DNA of 64,000 bases from Dicaeum eximium. Taxonomy: Eukaryota > Chordata > Aves > Passeriformes > Dicaeidae. Below, one piece after another: positions 22,936 through 33,648 of this stretch. Numbering within the stretch: position 1 is the first letter of the stretch; every line of letters begins with the position of its first letter. A program made the translations under genes and the position numbers. The notes under the pieces were generated by a model. It had not been told where the DNA came from. It ran no database searches and saw only the letters and a program-made list of their open reading frames with translations. The stretch is taken from contig VWZP01008292.1 in NCBI GenBank assembly GCA_013396995.1, forward strand, positions 772,742 to 836,741. The letters are read 5' to 3'.

Positions 22936-23232
22936 ACGTGCCATTGGCCTTCTTGCCTACCTGGGCACACTGTTGGCTCTGTTTCAGCCAGCTGTTGACC
23001 AGCACCCCCACATCCTTTTCCAGCACACAGCTTCCCAGCCACTCTGCCCAGCCTGTGGCAATGTTGTGACCCAAGGGCAGGACCTGGCACTTGGAACTGG
23101 CACTTTGCCTTGTTGGGCTTCATACATTGGCATCAGCCCATTGATCCAGCCTGCCCAAATCCCTCTGCAGAGCCTTCCTACCCTCCTGCAGATCCACACT
23201 CCCACCCTACTTTTGTGTCATATGTAAAATGG
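22936..23232 (-). mobile_element. Internal CR1 LINE fragment
   Basis: The reverse complement matches CR1 reverse transcriptase sequence: GCCATTGGCCTTCTTGCCTA, CAGCTGTTGACCAGCACCC, GTTGTGACCCAAGG, GATCCAGCCTGCCCAAATCC and CTCTGCAGAGCCTTCCTACC. It lacks both element ends. Its first ~110 bp overlap in content with the last part of the CR1 at 19383-20065. Confidence 0.9.
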
Positions 23233-24246
23233 TTGCAGTTTGAAATCACCCAGTAGCCACATTAAAATAAAAAGCTGGAAGGGGGTTTTTATTTTGCAGC
23301 TGACTGATCAAACTGCATTAGTCATAGGAATGAGAAATTGTGGAGGTCAGAACTGCAAGACAAAAACACAGCCTTTGTAAGATGATGGATCAGGCATGGG
23401 TGGGTAACAAGGATGCAACCTTGTTTTAGGAAATGCCTACCTTGTAGGTGTCCCTAAGCCAAGGATGAAAGTTACACCAGGATGCCCCAGGATGATAAAA
23501 GAACAGGTTCTGCTCTGCTTCTGTGATACAGGCCTTCACTTTCAAATGTTTATGGATCTTTGAAGCCTCTAAAATCCCCTTGCAGCCACTCTGCAGCCTG
23601 ATAAAGGGGCTCTAGGTTCTCTGGCAGCAGCGTATCTGTGGGGTAACAAGTTACTGAAATTCTTCTTCCTGCTGGGTGATGTGAGATGCAAAACGGCATA
23701 AATATATTTGTGGGTTCTTGCAGATTTATTATTATTTAGTGTTGTCTACTGTACGAGCAGCTATAATTTCTCAGTGTTTTTTAGGCAAATTGGGGGCAAA
23801 CTGTATTTAATTGCAGTTTGAGTTGGAAACCTTTCAGTGCCATTAAAATTAATGGGAGTTCCATGTACTTACTGTTAATTTTATTAACAGCAACCAACAA
23901 GATGCTTGAAATGAAGAGGCTGCTTGGAGATGAGTGTCTGGACATTGAATTTCAAATGCACTATAGTTAACTATAATAATTATATGACAGTAAGAAGAAG
24001 ACAGAGGGAAACAAGCAACTTCGTGTGTAGAACTGCCTTTCAGTATTTGGCAGTAGTGTAACCAGATACTTTCAGGCATTTAATTTATAGTTTACATTTT
24101 AAAATCCATTACATTATATGCAGGTGTTGTAAAGTTAAAAGTGAAGAATTAGAATTTTTTTTCAAAATTGTTCTAGTGGCTTGTTTTGAGATTTTATTCT
24201 TTTATCCTTGGGCTGTGGCTAGATTACAGAAATTATTATTACTGCC

Positions 24247-24271
24247 TTTTTTTTTTTTTTTTTTTTTTTTT
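24247..24271. repeat. T25 homopolymer
   Basis: Twenty-five consecutive T. The length is uncertain in any assembly. Confidence 0.95.
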
Positions 24272-24780
24272 AAGCACAATCTTTTAAACACTGTTTAACA
24301 GTTACCAGTTGGGAAACACTCCTCTGAGACTTAATTATCCATATCTACATTATCTCTTACATGCTGCATGTATTTTCTAAATAACTTATATGCTTTTTCT
24401 AAGCAATTCCTCAATAGAATAGTGGTTTCTTTGGCTTATTTTAAGGAATGATACCTGACTGCCAGGTATTGCTTCTGTGCCCACATATTTGGAAATTTTG
24501 TGTTTGAATTACTTTGTATTGATTTTTTAATATATAGCAATATCTTTTAGTCATTTGACTCATCTTATTTATAGTATCTGCTGTTCACTTTTGGGTGTCT
24601 TCACTTCTGCAATTTTTTGCTGGTGGTTACAGATTTTTCATTTTGACTTTTTAAATGCATATATTTTAAAGATAGATATTTTGCCCTATTTTTAACAATT
24701 TGTTGATTTATCTTTCATATCTTTCTAGCATTTCCCACCTAACCAACCCCATATGCTTTGTTGGTTTGCTTGCTCCCTAG

Positions 24781-24981
24781 ATGATATCTCAGCTTGAAAC
24801 ACAATTAGCTAAATTGACTAAAGCTTTGGAAAATCAGACCAGATTGTACCATGAAGCCCTGGAGAGGAGCAGGAAAGCTGAAAAATGTTCTGAGAACTTC
24901 CACGATCAACTGAAGCACTTGGAAGAGGAATTATTAACTGGAGACCTGATGCAAGATGATTTGAAGCTTGAGAAACAAAAA
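24781..24981 (+). CDS. CCDC170: CCDC170 exon (partial residues 347-413)
   Basis: 201 nt, 67 codons, phase 0 at both ends. The acceptor lies in a long pyrimidine-rich stretch ending TGCTCCCTAG, and the donor is GTAGTT after CAAAAA. It encodes MISQLETQLAKLTKALENQT and ends DLKLEKQK. The protein frame happens to start with ATG here, but this is an internal Met that corresponds to the human MVSQLE segment. The donor is weak, so read-through into the intron (about 13 more codons to a stop at 25021) is possible as a minor transcript. Confidence 0.95.
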
Positions 24982-25720
24982 GTAGTTGCACACATTATTT
25001 ACTTTTTGAATAGAAGTCACTAAAGGCAGAGACACAGCTCATTGTATTGCTTTGGTCTACTGGAGCACTGCGAGTAGTGGGAAATATCAAAGTCAGATAT
25101 CATGGAATAGCAATACCTTTTCTTTGACCAACAATTGCAGTTGGAAGATGTAGCTGAGCTTTTGAGTTCCAAGTCCATTACTGTGAAACAGAACAAACAA
25201 AAACCCCAACCCACCCCCCAAAAAAACACCAAGCAAAAAAACTCCCCAAGACCAAACTGCACCCCAAAACCAGCTTACTTAAAATAAGTCCCTGTCCATA
25301 CCCCATCAGAAGCCCTTCAATTATTCAAAATTTCTCTCATCTCTATGTCTTTCTCTAAAACATTATCTGGTCTGCAATCTCTCCAAGATCTTGTAGTCTT
25401 TGATTCTTTTATATTATTAGACAATCATGACTACTAGGTTTTTTTTGTCTAATTGTATGAATGAACACTCAGCCTACAATTCATTCACGTACCAAAGAGT
25501 TTGAAAAATGACACAGTACCCGGAAAGCCAAACACTACAGCTACAAAAAGCAAAGTTGTAGCACATTTACAGGCCAGGATTAATGCTAAGAGGAATCAAC
25601 AATTTTGTGCTATTTGTTTTGCCTTAGACTATGATAAAATAACTTTTTTGAATGAAGCATCTGTCACATTGTGAGAAAACCAGAAAAAGGAGCTGTTCCT
25701 TCTGCACTGCTTCCCCTGTG

Positions 25721-25761
25721 AATATCATGTGGCTCTAGATTCTCTAGAGCCATATGATATT
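25721..25761. repeat. Inverted repeat: 19-bp arms, 3-nt loop
   Basis: The left arm 25721-25739 (AATATCATGTGGCTCTAGA) pairs with the right arm 25743-25761 (TCTAGAGCCATATGATATT) with a TTC loop. The only non-Watson-Crick pair is G25729 with T25753 (G:U in RNA). The core duplicates TCTAGA on both sides. Confidence 0.95.
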
Positions 25762-26195
25762 ATTCTCTAGATTTTACTGCAATGAAGAGATCTTTTTTGC
25801 ATTTTTTTTTTCTGTCAGTGAATAACTGCAGTGCTTTCCTCTTCTGCTGCTCTTTTTAGTTTTTTGAATCAGAACTATCATGAAACAAAAAGATGTTCTT
25901 GCTAATGAACAAATGGTGAAACTGGTTTGTTGAGTTTTTTTTCCCTTTTAATTTATTTTGTTAGTTCTTTGCAAAGATAATGGTTTGCACCAGAAGTAAG
26001 AGGAAGCAAAGGGAAACAGTTCTTAGTGAGAAGGAGGGTTTTGGATTTTGCAAGAGAAGCTAATTGAGAGCAAGAGACTAAAGCAATTTTTAAAGATCTG
26101 GTAGGGCAGGACGAAAGAAGGAAAAATTTGATTGAATATTGTTTGATACCTGTATGTGTTCACATCTAGAGTGTGCCCAATTGCACCCTTTCAGT

Positions 26196-26275
26196 ATATT
26201 ATTCAGTATATTATTATATATAATATAAATCAGTGTATTATGATATATTATAATTATATATATATTTCAGTATAT
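26196..26275. repeat. AT-rich low-complexity block
   Basis: Almost only A and T, with repeated TATTAT and TATATATATAT. About 135 bp upstream of a coding exon acceptor. Confidence 0.85.
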
Positions 26276-26409
26276 TTTTTCTTCACCTTTTCTTGTATTA
26301 TTTCTTGTAGTGTACTTGGCTGATGCTATAGTGGGGATTGCTTTTAAATCGTACTTCATGACTTTTAATGAAATGTTATTATTCTTCTGCCCCCTTTTCT
26401 ACATCTTAG

Positions 26410-26583
26410 TATCTGAAATTTCTGGAGCAACTTAATGAGAAGATGAAGCTGGATAGTCTAGCAGCAGAGGTTGGATTTGATATGACTATGGATATGATTC
26501 TGGCCCGGGTAGAGCAGCTGGTGAAACTGGAAGGGGATGCAGTGGTTGAGAACAAGAATGTGGCATACAGCCTCAGAAGGAAG
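26410..26583 (+). CDS. CCDC170: CCDC170 exon (partial residues 414-471)
   Basis: 174 nt, 58 codons, phase 0 at both ends. The acceptor is TTTTCTACATCTTAG and the donor GTATGC. It encodes YLKFLEQLNEKMKLDSLAAE and VGFDMTMDMILARVEQLVKL. The GFDM and ARVEQLVKLE stretch is highly conserved between this copy and the human protein as I remember it, and looks less like plain coiled coil than its neighbours. It may be a small helical domain. Confidence 0.95.
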
Positions 26584-27359
26584 GTATGCAAAAAAGACAT
26601 ACCATTCAAAGATAAACATAAACACATGGCTGGGTTTCTGTAGTGGCTTGCTAGAGGCAGCAGACTGTATATGTACAAGGAATTTCAAAGGTGTCCATGA
26701 CATAAAAAGAAGATAGTGAATGTTTGCAAACTGTGCAAAAAAACTGCGTATTGAAATAATAAACCCATCAGTCAGTTGAACACGATACTGCTTTTCACAA
26801 GTTCTTAAGAAAAAACAATGAAGTTATGGATGTTTATATCTGCATATTTGTCTACTTTTTAAATACACATTTATAGTTCTGTAAAGAGCTGCCATTAATA
26901 TTTAAGTCTAAAGGGATCTGCCTAGGACAGAGGCACATTACACAAACTTCTCTAGAAACTAGTAGGGTGTTGGTTGTACTTCACCAAGAATTGCAACATT
27001 TCCAAGAGCTGTTCCTTCATTCAGTTGTTCCTACAGGAACAAGTCTGTTCAAATTTGGTCAGACAACCCTCTGCCATCCTGTTACGACATAGGGAAATCT
27101 TTTGGGTTCAGGCTTGTCAGACTGGTATAGAGCTGGGAATTAGGTCTGTTAAAGGTTTAAAACAATAGAGAAGCACAATGAATTGGTAATACAAGGAGTA
27201 TCAAGTTAGGGTATCTATGCTGATACTTCTTCACAAAGTTTTCAAGAGAGGAAAAGAAGTTCGGGTTATAGATGCAACATGAGGATTAAATTTGCGATTA
27301 TGTAATACCATGGTCTTTCACACTTATTTTTTCAAATGTCCTTGTGTTTGGAAATCAAG
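26584..27359 (+). other. CCDC170: CCDC170 intron, 0.8 kb
   Basis: GTATGC to ATCAAG. No recognisable repeat. The acceptor has a poor pyrimidine tract. Confidence 0.85.
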
Positions 27360-27602
27360 TTGAAGGCTCAGAAAGAAAAGCTTGAAAGCAACGAGCTGCA
27401 CATGAACCTTCTACGGCAGAAAATATCCCAGCTGGAAGAAGAGAAGCAAGTAAGGGCTGCCTTAGCTGTGGAAAGGGATGAGGCCAATCTCTCTGTCAGA
27501 AAGTTACATAAGATGATAGAGAGGCTACAGAAGCAGCTTGATCTGGCAAGGGAAACAAATACTGATCTCAAAGCCAAGCTGTCTGAAACCAGTGAACTTA
27601 AG
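27360..27602 (+). CDS. CCDC170: CCDC170 exon (partial residues 472-552)
   Basis: 243 nt, 81 codons, phase 0 at both ends. The donor GTGAGT is strong. The acceptor (GTTTGGAAATCAAG) has a poor pyrimidine tract, but the start is fixed by protein similarity: the preceding exon ends RRK and this one begins LKAQKEKLES. It encodes LHMNLLRQKISQLEEEKQ, ALAVERDEANLSVRKLHKMI and LKAKLSETSELK, a near-perfect coiled coil with heptad leucines. Confidence 0.94.
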
Positions 27603-28468
27603 GTGAGTTAAAAGATTACATTTGTACTTCTGTTCATTTTTCTATTCCAGCTGGATACAGCAGGACTTCATTTAAAATAAATGTGTTCATGGAGAACTGC
27701 TCAAATCTAGGTGTATTAAAAACAAATACAATATTACAATGTTTTGGGTATTTTACAATTTGTCTTGATAGGCTAAGTAGCATCTGCAAAGCACAATGTA
27801 AATTTTCAGGCTAGTATAAGAAAAATACAATATATGTATCCCTTTCATACCTGTTGGTATGACTGTCATGTATTTTCCCATGAGTTGCTCACAGAAGGTC
27901 TATTCTGATAGGTCTGGGGAGAATATAATAGGCAAGGTTCTAAATTTAAATTGTTTCTATGTTTCATTACATTGCAGTAGTAATACATTGCCTTCTCTTA
28001 CTTAAGTGAATATGAGTAGTTTGCAGCCATTGATAGCTTGCCACCACTAAGAGAAAGGAAAATTAGTTTTATGTGACTTTGTGTCTTGTGGCTGATGGAG
28101 TGAAATGGACAGCTATGCATGTGTTCCCACTGAACCATTTTTACCAACAAAACATTTGGCAACTCTTTTTAGTACTATTTTTCCAGGAGCTGGAAGAGAG
28201 TGACCCTCGCTGTGGATTTTCTTTTCTGTCCAGATACCTCTTTTCACAAAACCTGTAGAGAATTAACTGTCTTTGAAGGAAAAATATTTTTGTTAATTTT
28301 GTTGAAATAGACCAGTCTCCTTAAATAACTTTTCAGCTCACGTGCACATGTGATGATTTAATGAAGAACCCAAAAGAAACAGCACTGAAGTGATCCGGAT
28401 ATTTTTAATATTTGCTCAAGTTAGATGAAAAAGAATGACAAATTTAACACTTCCTTATCTTATTGCAG
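27603..28468 (+). other. CCDC170: CCDC170 intron, 0.9 kb
   Basis: GTGAGT to TTGCAG. Unique sequence with nothing recognised. Confidence 0.85.
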
Positions 28469-28705
28469 ATCAAAACTTTGGAGCAGAACAGAACAATAGA
28501 GGAACTCAGTAAGTCTCAAGGCAAATTGGAAAGAATGAAAGAAAAAGCTGAGAAACAACTTAGATCTGCCAAGTCAGAACTTCTTTCAAAGGAGCGTAAA
28601 GCTACTGAAGATAAAGAAAAAACCAGAAATATGTTAGAAACAGTTACCAACGAGATGAAGGTGCTTAAAACAACCCTTGCAGAACTAGCAAAAAGAGAGA
28701 GACAG
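28469..28705 (+). CDS. CCDC170: CCDC170 exon (partial residues 553-631)
   Basis: 237 nt, 79 codons, phase 0 at both ends. The acceptor is TATCTTATTGCAG and the donor GTAGGT. It encodes IKTLEQNRTIEELSKSQGKL, then MKEKAEKQLRSAKSELLSKE and EMKVLKTTLAELAKRERQ. It is very rich in Lys and Glu, a highly charged helix that could bind microtubules electrostatically (inference; I did not locate a defined binding motif). Confidence 0.95.
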
Positions 28706-29119
28706 GTAGGTGTATAGGTATTTAACAAGTGCTAGGTGTCCCTTAGAGTGTAGGAAAATGGTATAGGTGGAACAGCTATCCAGCTGTGCTTTTAACTTCC
28801 AAACATTGTCAAGCAAGGAAATTTTAGCTCACACATGTGAGCCACAGTGACAGTTGTGATTGCAAAGCTATTCTGCAAGTTAAGTTTTGCAAGAGAATAA
28901 TAAATGCAGGCATTATTTTCTTTGCTCATCACAAAATATTAAACACCTTTTAGAGAAGTATTAAAGTGCTGTAAAATACTAGTATCTCCCTTAAGGTATG
29001 TCTTTTTCCAAATATCTTAGGTATAAAACTTACCAACTTCTCATCTGTTTCCTTTTGTTTCTCACACATCCACCTCCTGCACTTTTTCTTTGCCAATTGA
29101 AAGGGATTCAACAAGGCTA

Positions 29120-29387
29120 AGTGATAGGATGAAAGGAAGCAGCCTCAAGGTGTGCTGGGGGGGGGACAGGGGGTTTAGATTGGATATTGGGCAGAATTTA
29201 TTCACTGAAAGCGTAGTCAGGCATTGGAACAAGTTGCCCAGGAGAGTGGTTGAGGGTTTTTAAAGGTCTTAAAAGTATTTAAAAGACACCTAGACATGGT
29301 TTAGTGATGGAATTGGCAATGGAGGTTAGAAGTTGGGCTTGATAATTTTAAAGGTCTTTTCCAACCTAAATGATTCAATGAGCCTGT
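29120..29387 (+). mobile_element. CR1 LINE 3' fragment
   Basis: GTGATAGGATGAAAGGAAGC, TTTAGATTGGATATTGGGCA, GGCATTGGAACAAGTTGCCC and GGTCTTTTCCAACCTAAATG follow the order of the CR1 3' region on the + strand. It is internally decayed (GGTTTTTAAAGGTCTTAAAAG) and carries a G9 run. Confidence 0.9.
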
Positions 29388-30742
29388 GTTGCTGTGTATA
29401 GGCCATAAATTCAAGGAACATTGGAGAACCCAAGAAACACCTCTCCCCCCGCAATTTAATATTGAATGTAATTACTTTAGATAAATTTGTGACATAAAAG
29501 TTTGTTACAGTTTCAATCTTAAAAATTTTCGAAAATTTTCTGAAAAAATTTCAGAAAAAGAAGTAGTTTGTGGGAAACATGTTAGTAAATGTGTTCCATT
29601 CTAATTTCAAAAAACTGTGAAGTATGTATGTCACTACCCTGCATGTTGTGGTTTTTTAGCAATGTTATAGATAGCATAATTGTTGAAAACAAATGGGATG
29701 TTTCTTCAAAGTAAAAAAGTTGTAATTTTAAATTTATTTCAACTGCCTAGAACTTTATTCGATTTCCCAGCAAAAAAAATTATGGTATATGTTGGCCTTA
29801 ACAATGACTGAATGAAATTTAAGAATGCTATTTCAGAAAATTAGTCTAGAAAAATATTTTTTTATTTACATGGAGAGAAGATGAGCAACCTGGCAATCTT
29901 TTCTTTCCCCTGAAAGTCTTCAGCGCTGTTTTGTTTTATAACAAAGGTTAGAAATTTGGCAGGAAGATTTAATTTCTTCATATATCTCATGAGGAAACAA
30001 AGCATCCATCACAGAGAAGAAGATATTAATTATATGCAGGAAATTATTCCATGGAGTCATACATTGAGTATTTTGCTAAAAGCACAAATAGAAATGTTGA
30101 ATTTTTACAGTCTGAATCCAAGGGTTTTCAAACCACTTGAATATCGTTGCAACATTCTTTGGACTTTTCTTTTTGTTCTCTTTCTGTTGGAATAAGACCC
30201 TTTCTACTTTCTTGTAGTTACAGTGTGAAAATAAAATATAGCATCTGCTTTCTTACTTCCTCAAACCCCAATATCTTGGGTTAATTCTCTAAGTTGCATT
30301 AATTTCCTGTTTTTTACTTCTGATAATTTTACTCACTGAATGGAAGGTGCAAAGAAAATTTAGCAGGAGTGTTGTTGTCTGCAGCATACCTTTGTATTTG
30401 AGTCTTTAGTGATGTTTATCCTTTATTATTTCTCTCCTTCATCCAAAGGCTGGATCTTTGCAGAGAGCTGCCTTGATCTTTCCATGTAAAGTCTGTACGG
30501 AAACAAATCCCAGCTTTGCTGCCTCCTTATCCTGTCTGTGACCCAGATGTTTAAAAAAATCTTTAGCTTCTGCTAAATGGTACTTGCCTAGCACACTGCC
30601 AGACCCCTGCATCAGTGACCTCCTGAACCAGGGTGGAATGTAATGTATGGGAACTTTGGGGTTTTGATGTAACCTTGTTCCAAAGTTTGATCCAAGACAC
30701 CACACTGCTTTGGTAATACAGACAGCTGGCACTGAATTCTCA

Positions 30743-31280
30743 AATCACAGTCATGGAATGGGTTGGATTGGAAGGGACCCTAAAGATGACCTAGTTCCAA
30801 CACACCTCCCACAGGTAGGGACACCTTCCACTAGACCAGGTTATTCAAAACCCCATTCAACCTGGCCTTGAACGCTTCCAGGGATGAGATAGGACATCCA
30901 GGATGAGATGTTCAAACCTGTTCCAGTGTCTCACCACCCCCCCCAGTAAAGCATTTCTTTCTGATATCTAATCTAAATCTCTCCTCTTTAGTTTAAAACT
31001 CTTCTCCCTTTCCCTATCACTATATGCTTGTGTGAAGTGTGGCTCTTCCTTTTTTTTTTTATTTTTTTTTTTCCCTGCAAGCCCCCTTTAAATACTGGAA
31101 GGCTGTTATAAGGTCTCCCTGGAGCCTTCTCTTCTCCAGGCTGAACAACCCCAGCTCTCAGTCTGACTTCATAGAAAAAGTTCTTCAGCCCTCTGATGAT
31201 CTCTGTAGCTCTCCTTGGGACCTGTTCCAATAGGTCCATGTCTGTCTTATGCTGAGGACTCCAGACCTCAGCTCTGTTCT
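30743..31280 (-). mobile_element. CR1 LINE 3' fragment, different subfamily
   Basis: Reverse complement of CR1: ATGGGTTGGATTGGAAGGG, CACCTTCCACTAGACCAGG, AACCTGGCCTTGAACGCTTC, CTGGAGCCTTCTCTTCTCCA and AGGCTGAACAACCCCAGCTC. It includes a duplicated GGATGAGAT segment and a T-rich interruption at 31047-31073. The wording of its 3' end differs from the CR1 at 19383, indicating another subfamily. Confidence 0.9.
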
Positions 31281-32507
31281 GTATTGGTTTCCATATTTGT
31301 GTTTCTGAATCAATGGCGGCTCCTCAGGATTTGAAACAAACAGCCTTTGGTAGCGTCTTGGAGACCTTGTTTTCAGGAAAGCTGCAAACCCCTTTCCTCA
31401 CAGACTTTACTGCTTTAGAATTCTGCACAGTGTTCTTGGGGTTGGAGAGGTTTTATAGGTACTTCTTTTTGATTTATTACTAAAGAACATTTCAGAACTG
31501 TCTATCTTCTCCTTATCCTTGGCCCTGGCGTTATTGATGGATTGATGATGCTGCCACATCAGAACATGAGTCTAGTTTCTTGATGGTTTTGATGATTTTG
31601 TGGCATTTTGAGTCTCTTTCATGCTTGGGAATGGGGATCTTGGCATTCAAATAGACAGCAAGAAAAGCATATTTCCTCAAATAGTTCCTGCTCTTTTATG
31701 TGTTGATAATAGGGATATTAAGGCATTTGTCATTTTGGCTGTGTAATTTATTCTGTTCAAGAGGCCTTGAGTTTTGACTGATATTGATACATATTGTGAG
31801 TTGAGAAGAGTAAATCAGCAGTGATGACAACTACTTGTGGATGTCTATCCATTTGGAACAGCAGAGAGTAAGCTGGTGTCTTTAATTAATTACTTTACCA
31901 AATACTATTCCTATGACATTTTCAGCGGCTTTGAACAGAAGAAAAACAAGCATTTTCTTAAGCTGCATCTTGAATTTGGGCTGTATCCTGATTCAAATCA
32001 AAGTCAGACTGCAGGATGTGCCAAAAACTTTCACCTTTCTTCTAACTTCTTCTTTTCCTTTTTCTCAAGAAAGTGCAGGGTGGAGGGCAGAGGTGGCAGA
32101 TAGTGGTCAAGGACAAGCAACAGCCTCTGCTCTGGGAAGCGCCCACCAGAGTTTCCAGTTTGTACAGTTTGTGGTCATCTGGGTCAAATAAAAATGTGTT
32201 TTCCTCAGTTTTTGGAGTTGAGTCAGCAGGGAAGATATGCCTGTGAAAGATACTAAAGAAACACTTGAAAACTGTGTTTTGTGTTTGAGATACTTGGCAT
32301 CTCAGCTGTTTGTGTTTTGTGATTTGATATATGGTTTTGAAGGGCTGTTTCTGTCCTCTTCTGCTCTCTGTATTGAGCAACAGCAGATATGCCTATGTTT
32401 AGCACTGATAACACAAGTGCTTGTGTTTGTATGTATGCCTATATGTACATGTTTTCCCTGACATCTCCTTTGCTTCCCATTTAACTCCTTTCTGTTTGCT
32501 CTGGCAG

Positions 32508-32705
32508 CTGGCAGATTTCCGAGAGGTGATCTCGCGGATGCTGGGCCTCGACATGGCCAGCCTGGCTCTCCCTGACTACGAAATCATTACACACCTTGAA
32601 GGGCTGATTCACTCCCACCAGCACCACCTCTTCCCCTGTGTCTGCCTCAAAGACCTGCCAAGGACCCCAGAGGAGCAGCAAAGAAACATCCAGCTTCTTC
32701 ACTAA
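32508..32705 (+). CDS. CCDC170: CCDC170 last coding exon with stop (partial residues 632-696)
   Basis: 195 coding nt (65 codons) and a TAA stop at 32703-32705. The acceptor is TTTGCTCTGGCAG. It encodes LADFREVISRMLGLDMASLA, then LPDYEIITHLEGLIHSHQHH, and ends RNIQLLH. This C-terminal module (DFREVIxxMLGL, PDYEII, HSHQHH) is the most conserved and most gene-specific part and is not a simple coiled coil. The exon is more GC-rich than the others, including CpGs such as CTCGCGGATG. Confidence 0.97.
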   Translation: MADFREVISRMLGLDMASLALPDYEIITHLEGLIHSHQHHLFPCVCLKDLPRTPEEQQRNIQLLH

Positions 32706-33585
32706 ACGGAGATGGAACAAAGTAAAATTTTCTGTTTGATTCCTCACCTCTGGACCTCCACAGAAAACAGATCCCTATTTCTGTTGCCTAATCTAGAGAC
32801 ACCAACTAGGGCTGATTTTTAGAATTTCAAGAGAGAGACTGATTGGAATGGGTAGAGTCAAGCCAGCAGCCTGGAGATGGCAAACAGGAAATCCCTGGGC
32901 AGCTTAACACTTCAGTTATGAAAATGATAGGCAACACATCAACAACGCCCTCAAGTTTCAGTGCAGAGGCATTGGAGTCACCCAAGGTCAGTTCACAGTT
33001 TTGGGAAGTTACTGGATGTCTGCTTCAGTGGCATTCCTTGTGTTTTACCTCTGGGTGAGAAGGATGAAATCAAGTAGGGGTTGTTCTGCTGCTGTTCTTC
33101 TTGCTGCCTGGGACACCTCTGCATTTTTACACATAAGGGCTTTAGCTTCAAGACAATTGTCTGCAAGTTAGAGGATTATCTCAATTTTGGAATAGGAGTT
33201 TTTTTTTTTTCTTCTGTTGGTTTCTTCTGTCCGCTCGTAAGGCAAAACAAAAAATTTCATTTTTGCAGCAAAGGCTTTCTCACAGGGTCCTGTCATGTGC
33301 CTCATATAGATATATTTGGTAAAATTGAAGGTTGGCCTTGGTCATGGTGTCTTGAAAAGTTGGCTTCCAGCTGCTGTATTCCTTGGGCAATTAATCCACA
33401 GTGGCAATTGTTCTGAGTTAATGAAATATTATTTTATAATTCTTGTTACCTACAGAAAATAGCTGAACTACTGAAGTGTTTATTTTCAGAGAAGTGATGA
33501 TGAGATGTACAAAATTACCTCTTTGTCATAAAAACTGCTTTCTGAGTGTTGTTAAACTTCATGATTTTTTAAAAGAAATATGGAC

Positions 33586-33591
33586 AATAAA
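33586..33591 (+). terminator. CCDC170: AATAAA polyadenylation signal, copy 1
   Basis: Canonical hexamer in the first repeat unit, about 0.88 kb after the stop codon. It could give an mRNA about 57 nt shorter than the second signal. Confidence 0.6.
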
Positions 33592-33642
33592 TCTGTTTTA
33601 ATATAAGTACATTCAAACTTCATTCTGTAAAGAAATATGGAC

Positions 33643-33648
33643 AATAAA
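33643..33648 (+). terminator. CCDC170: AATAAA polyadenylation signal, copy 2
   Basis: Canonical hexamer in the second repeat unit, followed about 33-45 nt later by a GT/T-rich stretch that is absent after copy 1. It is therefore the better supported end. Further AATAAA hexamers occur at 33952 and 33960 and could be used by longer transcripts. Confidence 0.6.

Larger units (their letters stand above)
22153..24780 (+). other. CCDC170: CCDC170 intron, 2.6 kb
   Basis: GTAAGT to CCCTAG. It contains a CR1 internal fragment (22936-23232) and a 25-T run (24247-24271). The remainder is unique AT-rich sequence. Confidence 0.85.
24982..26409 (+). other. CCDC170: CCDC170 intron, 1.4 kb, with hairpin and AT-rich block
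   Basis: GTAGTT to TCTTAG. It holds an A/C-rich tract (25188-25270), the hairpin at 25721-25761 and an AT-only block with TATAT runs at about 26196-26275. Confidence 0.85.
28706..32507 (+). other. CCDC170: CCDC170 last intron, 3.8 kb
   Basis: GTAGGT to TGGCAG. It contains CR1 fragments on both strands (29120-29387 and 30743-31280), AT palindromes (29522-29554), a segment near-repeated beyond the gene (31451-31489) and a DR3-type half-site pair (32172-32186). Confidence 0.85.
6815..32705 (+). other. CCDC170: CCDC170 gene body, ten exons seen (5' end unresolved)
   Basis: Ten exons join into 696 codons without a stop. The human protein is about 715 residues, so only a short N-terminal piece is missing. 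Recognised from family memory: stretches such as AAETAQSELAALSVKY, NVHEMESKANRETIMRL, SHQHH near the end and a QLLH terminus match vertebrate CCDC170. The product is almost entirely predicted coiled coil (Leu/Glu/Lys/Gln heptads), with no signal peptide or membrane segment. Known biology: the human protein associates with Golgi-linked microtubules and affects microtubule stability and cell polarity; the gene lies next to ESR1 and takes part in ESR1-CCDC170 fusions in breast cancer. All introns are GT-AG. Eight of the nine are phase 0 and one (10090-13452) is phase 2. No frameshift or premature stop is seen, so the gene looks functional. Confidence 0.95.

Noticed and set aside
26196..26275. AT block as a replication origin or matrix attachment site
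   Set aside because: Base composition alone does not support a function.
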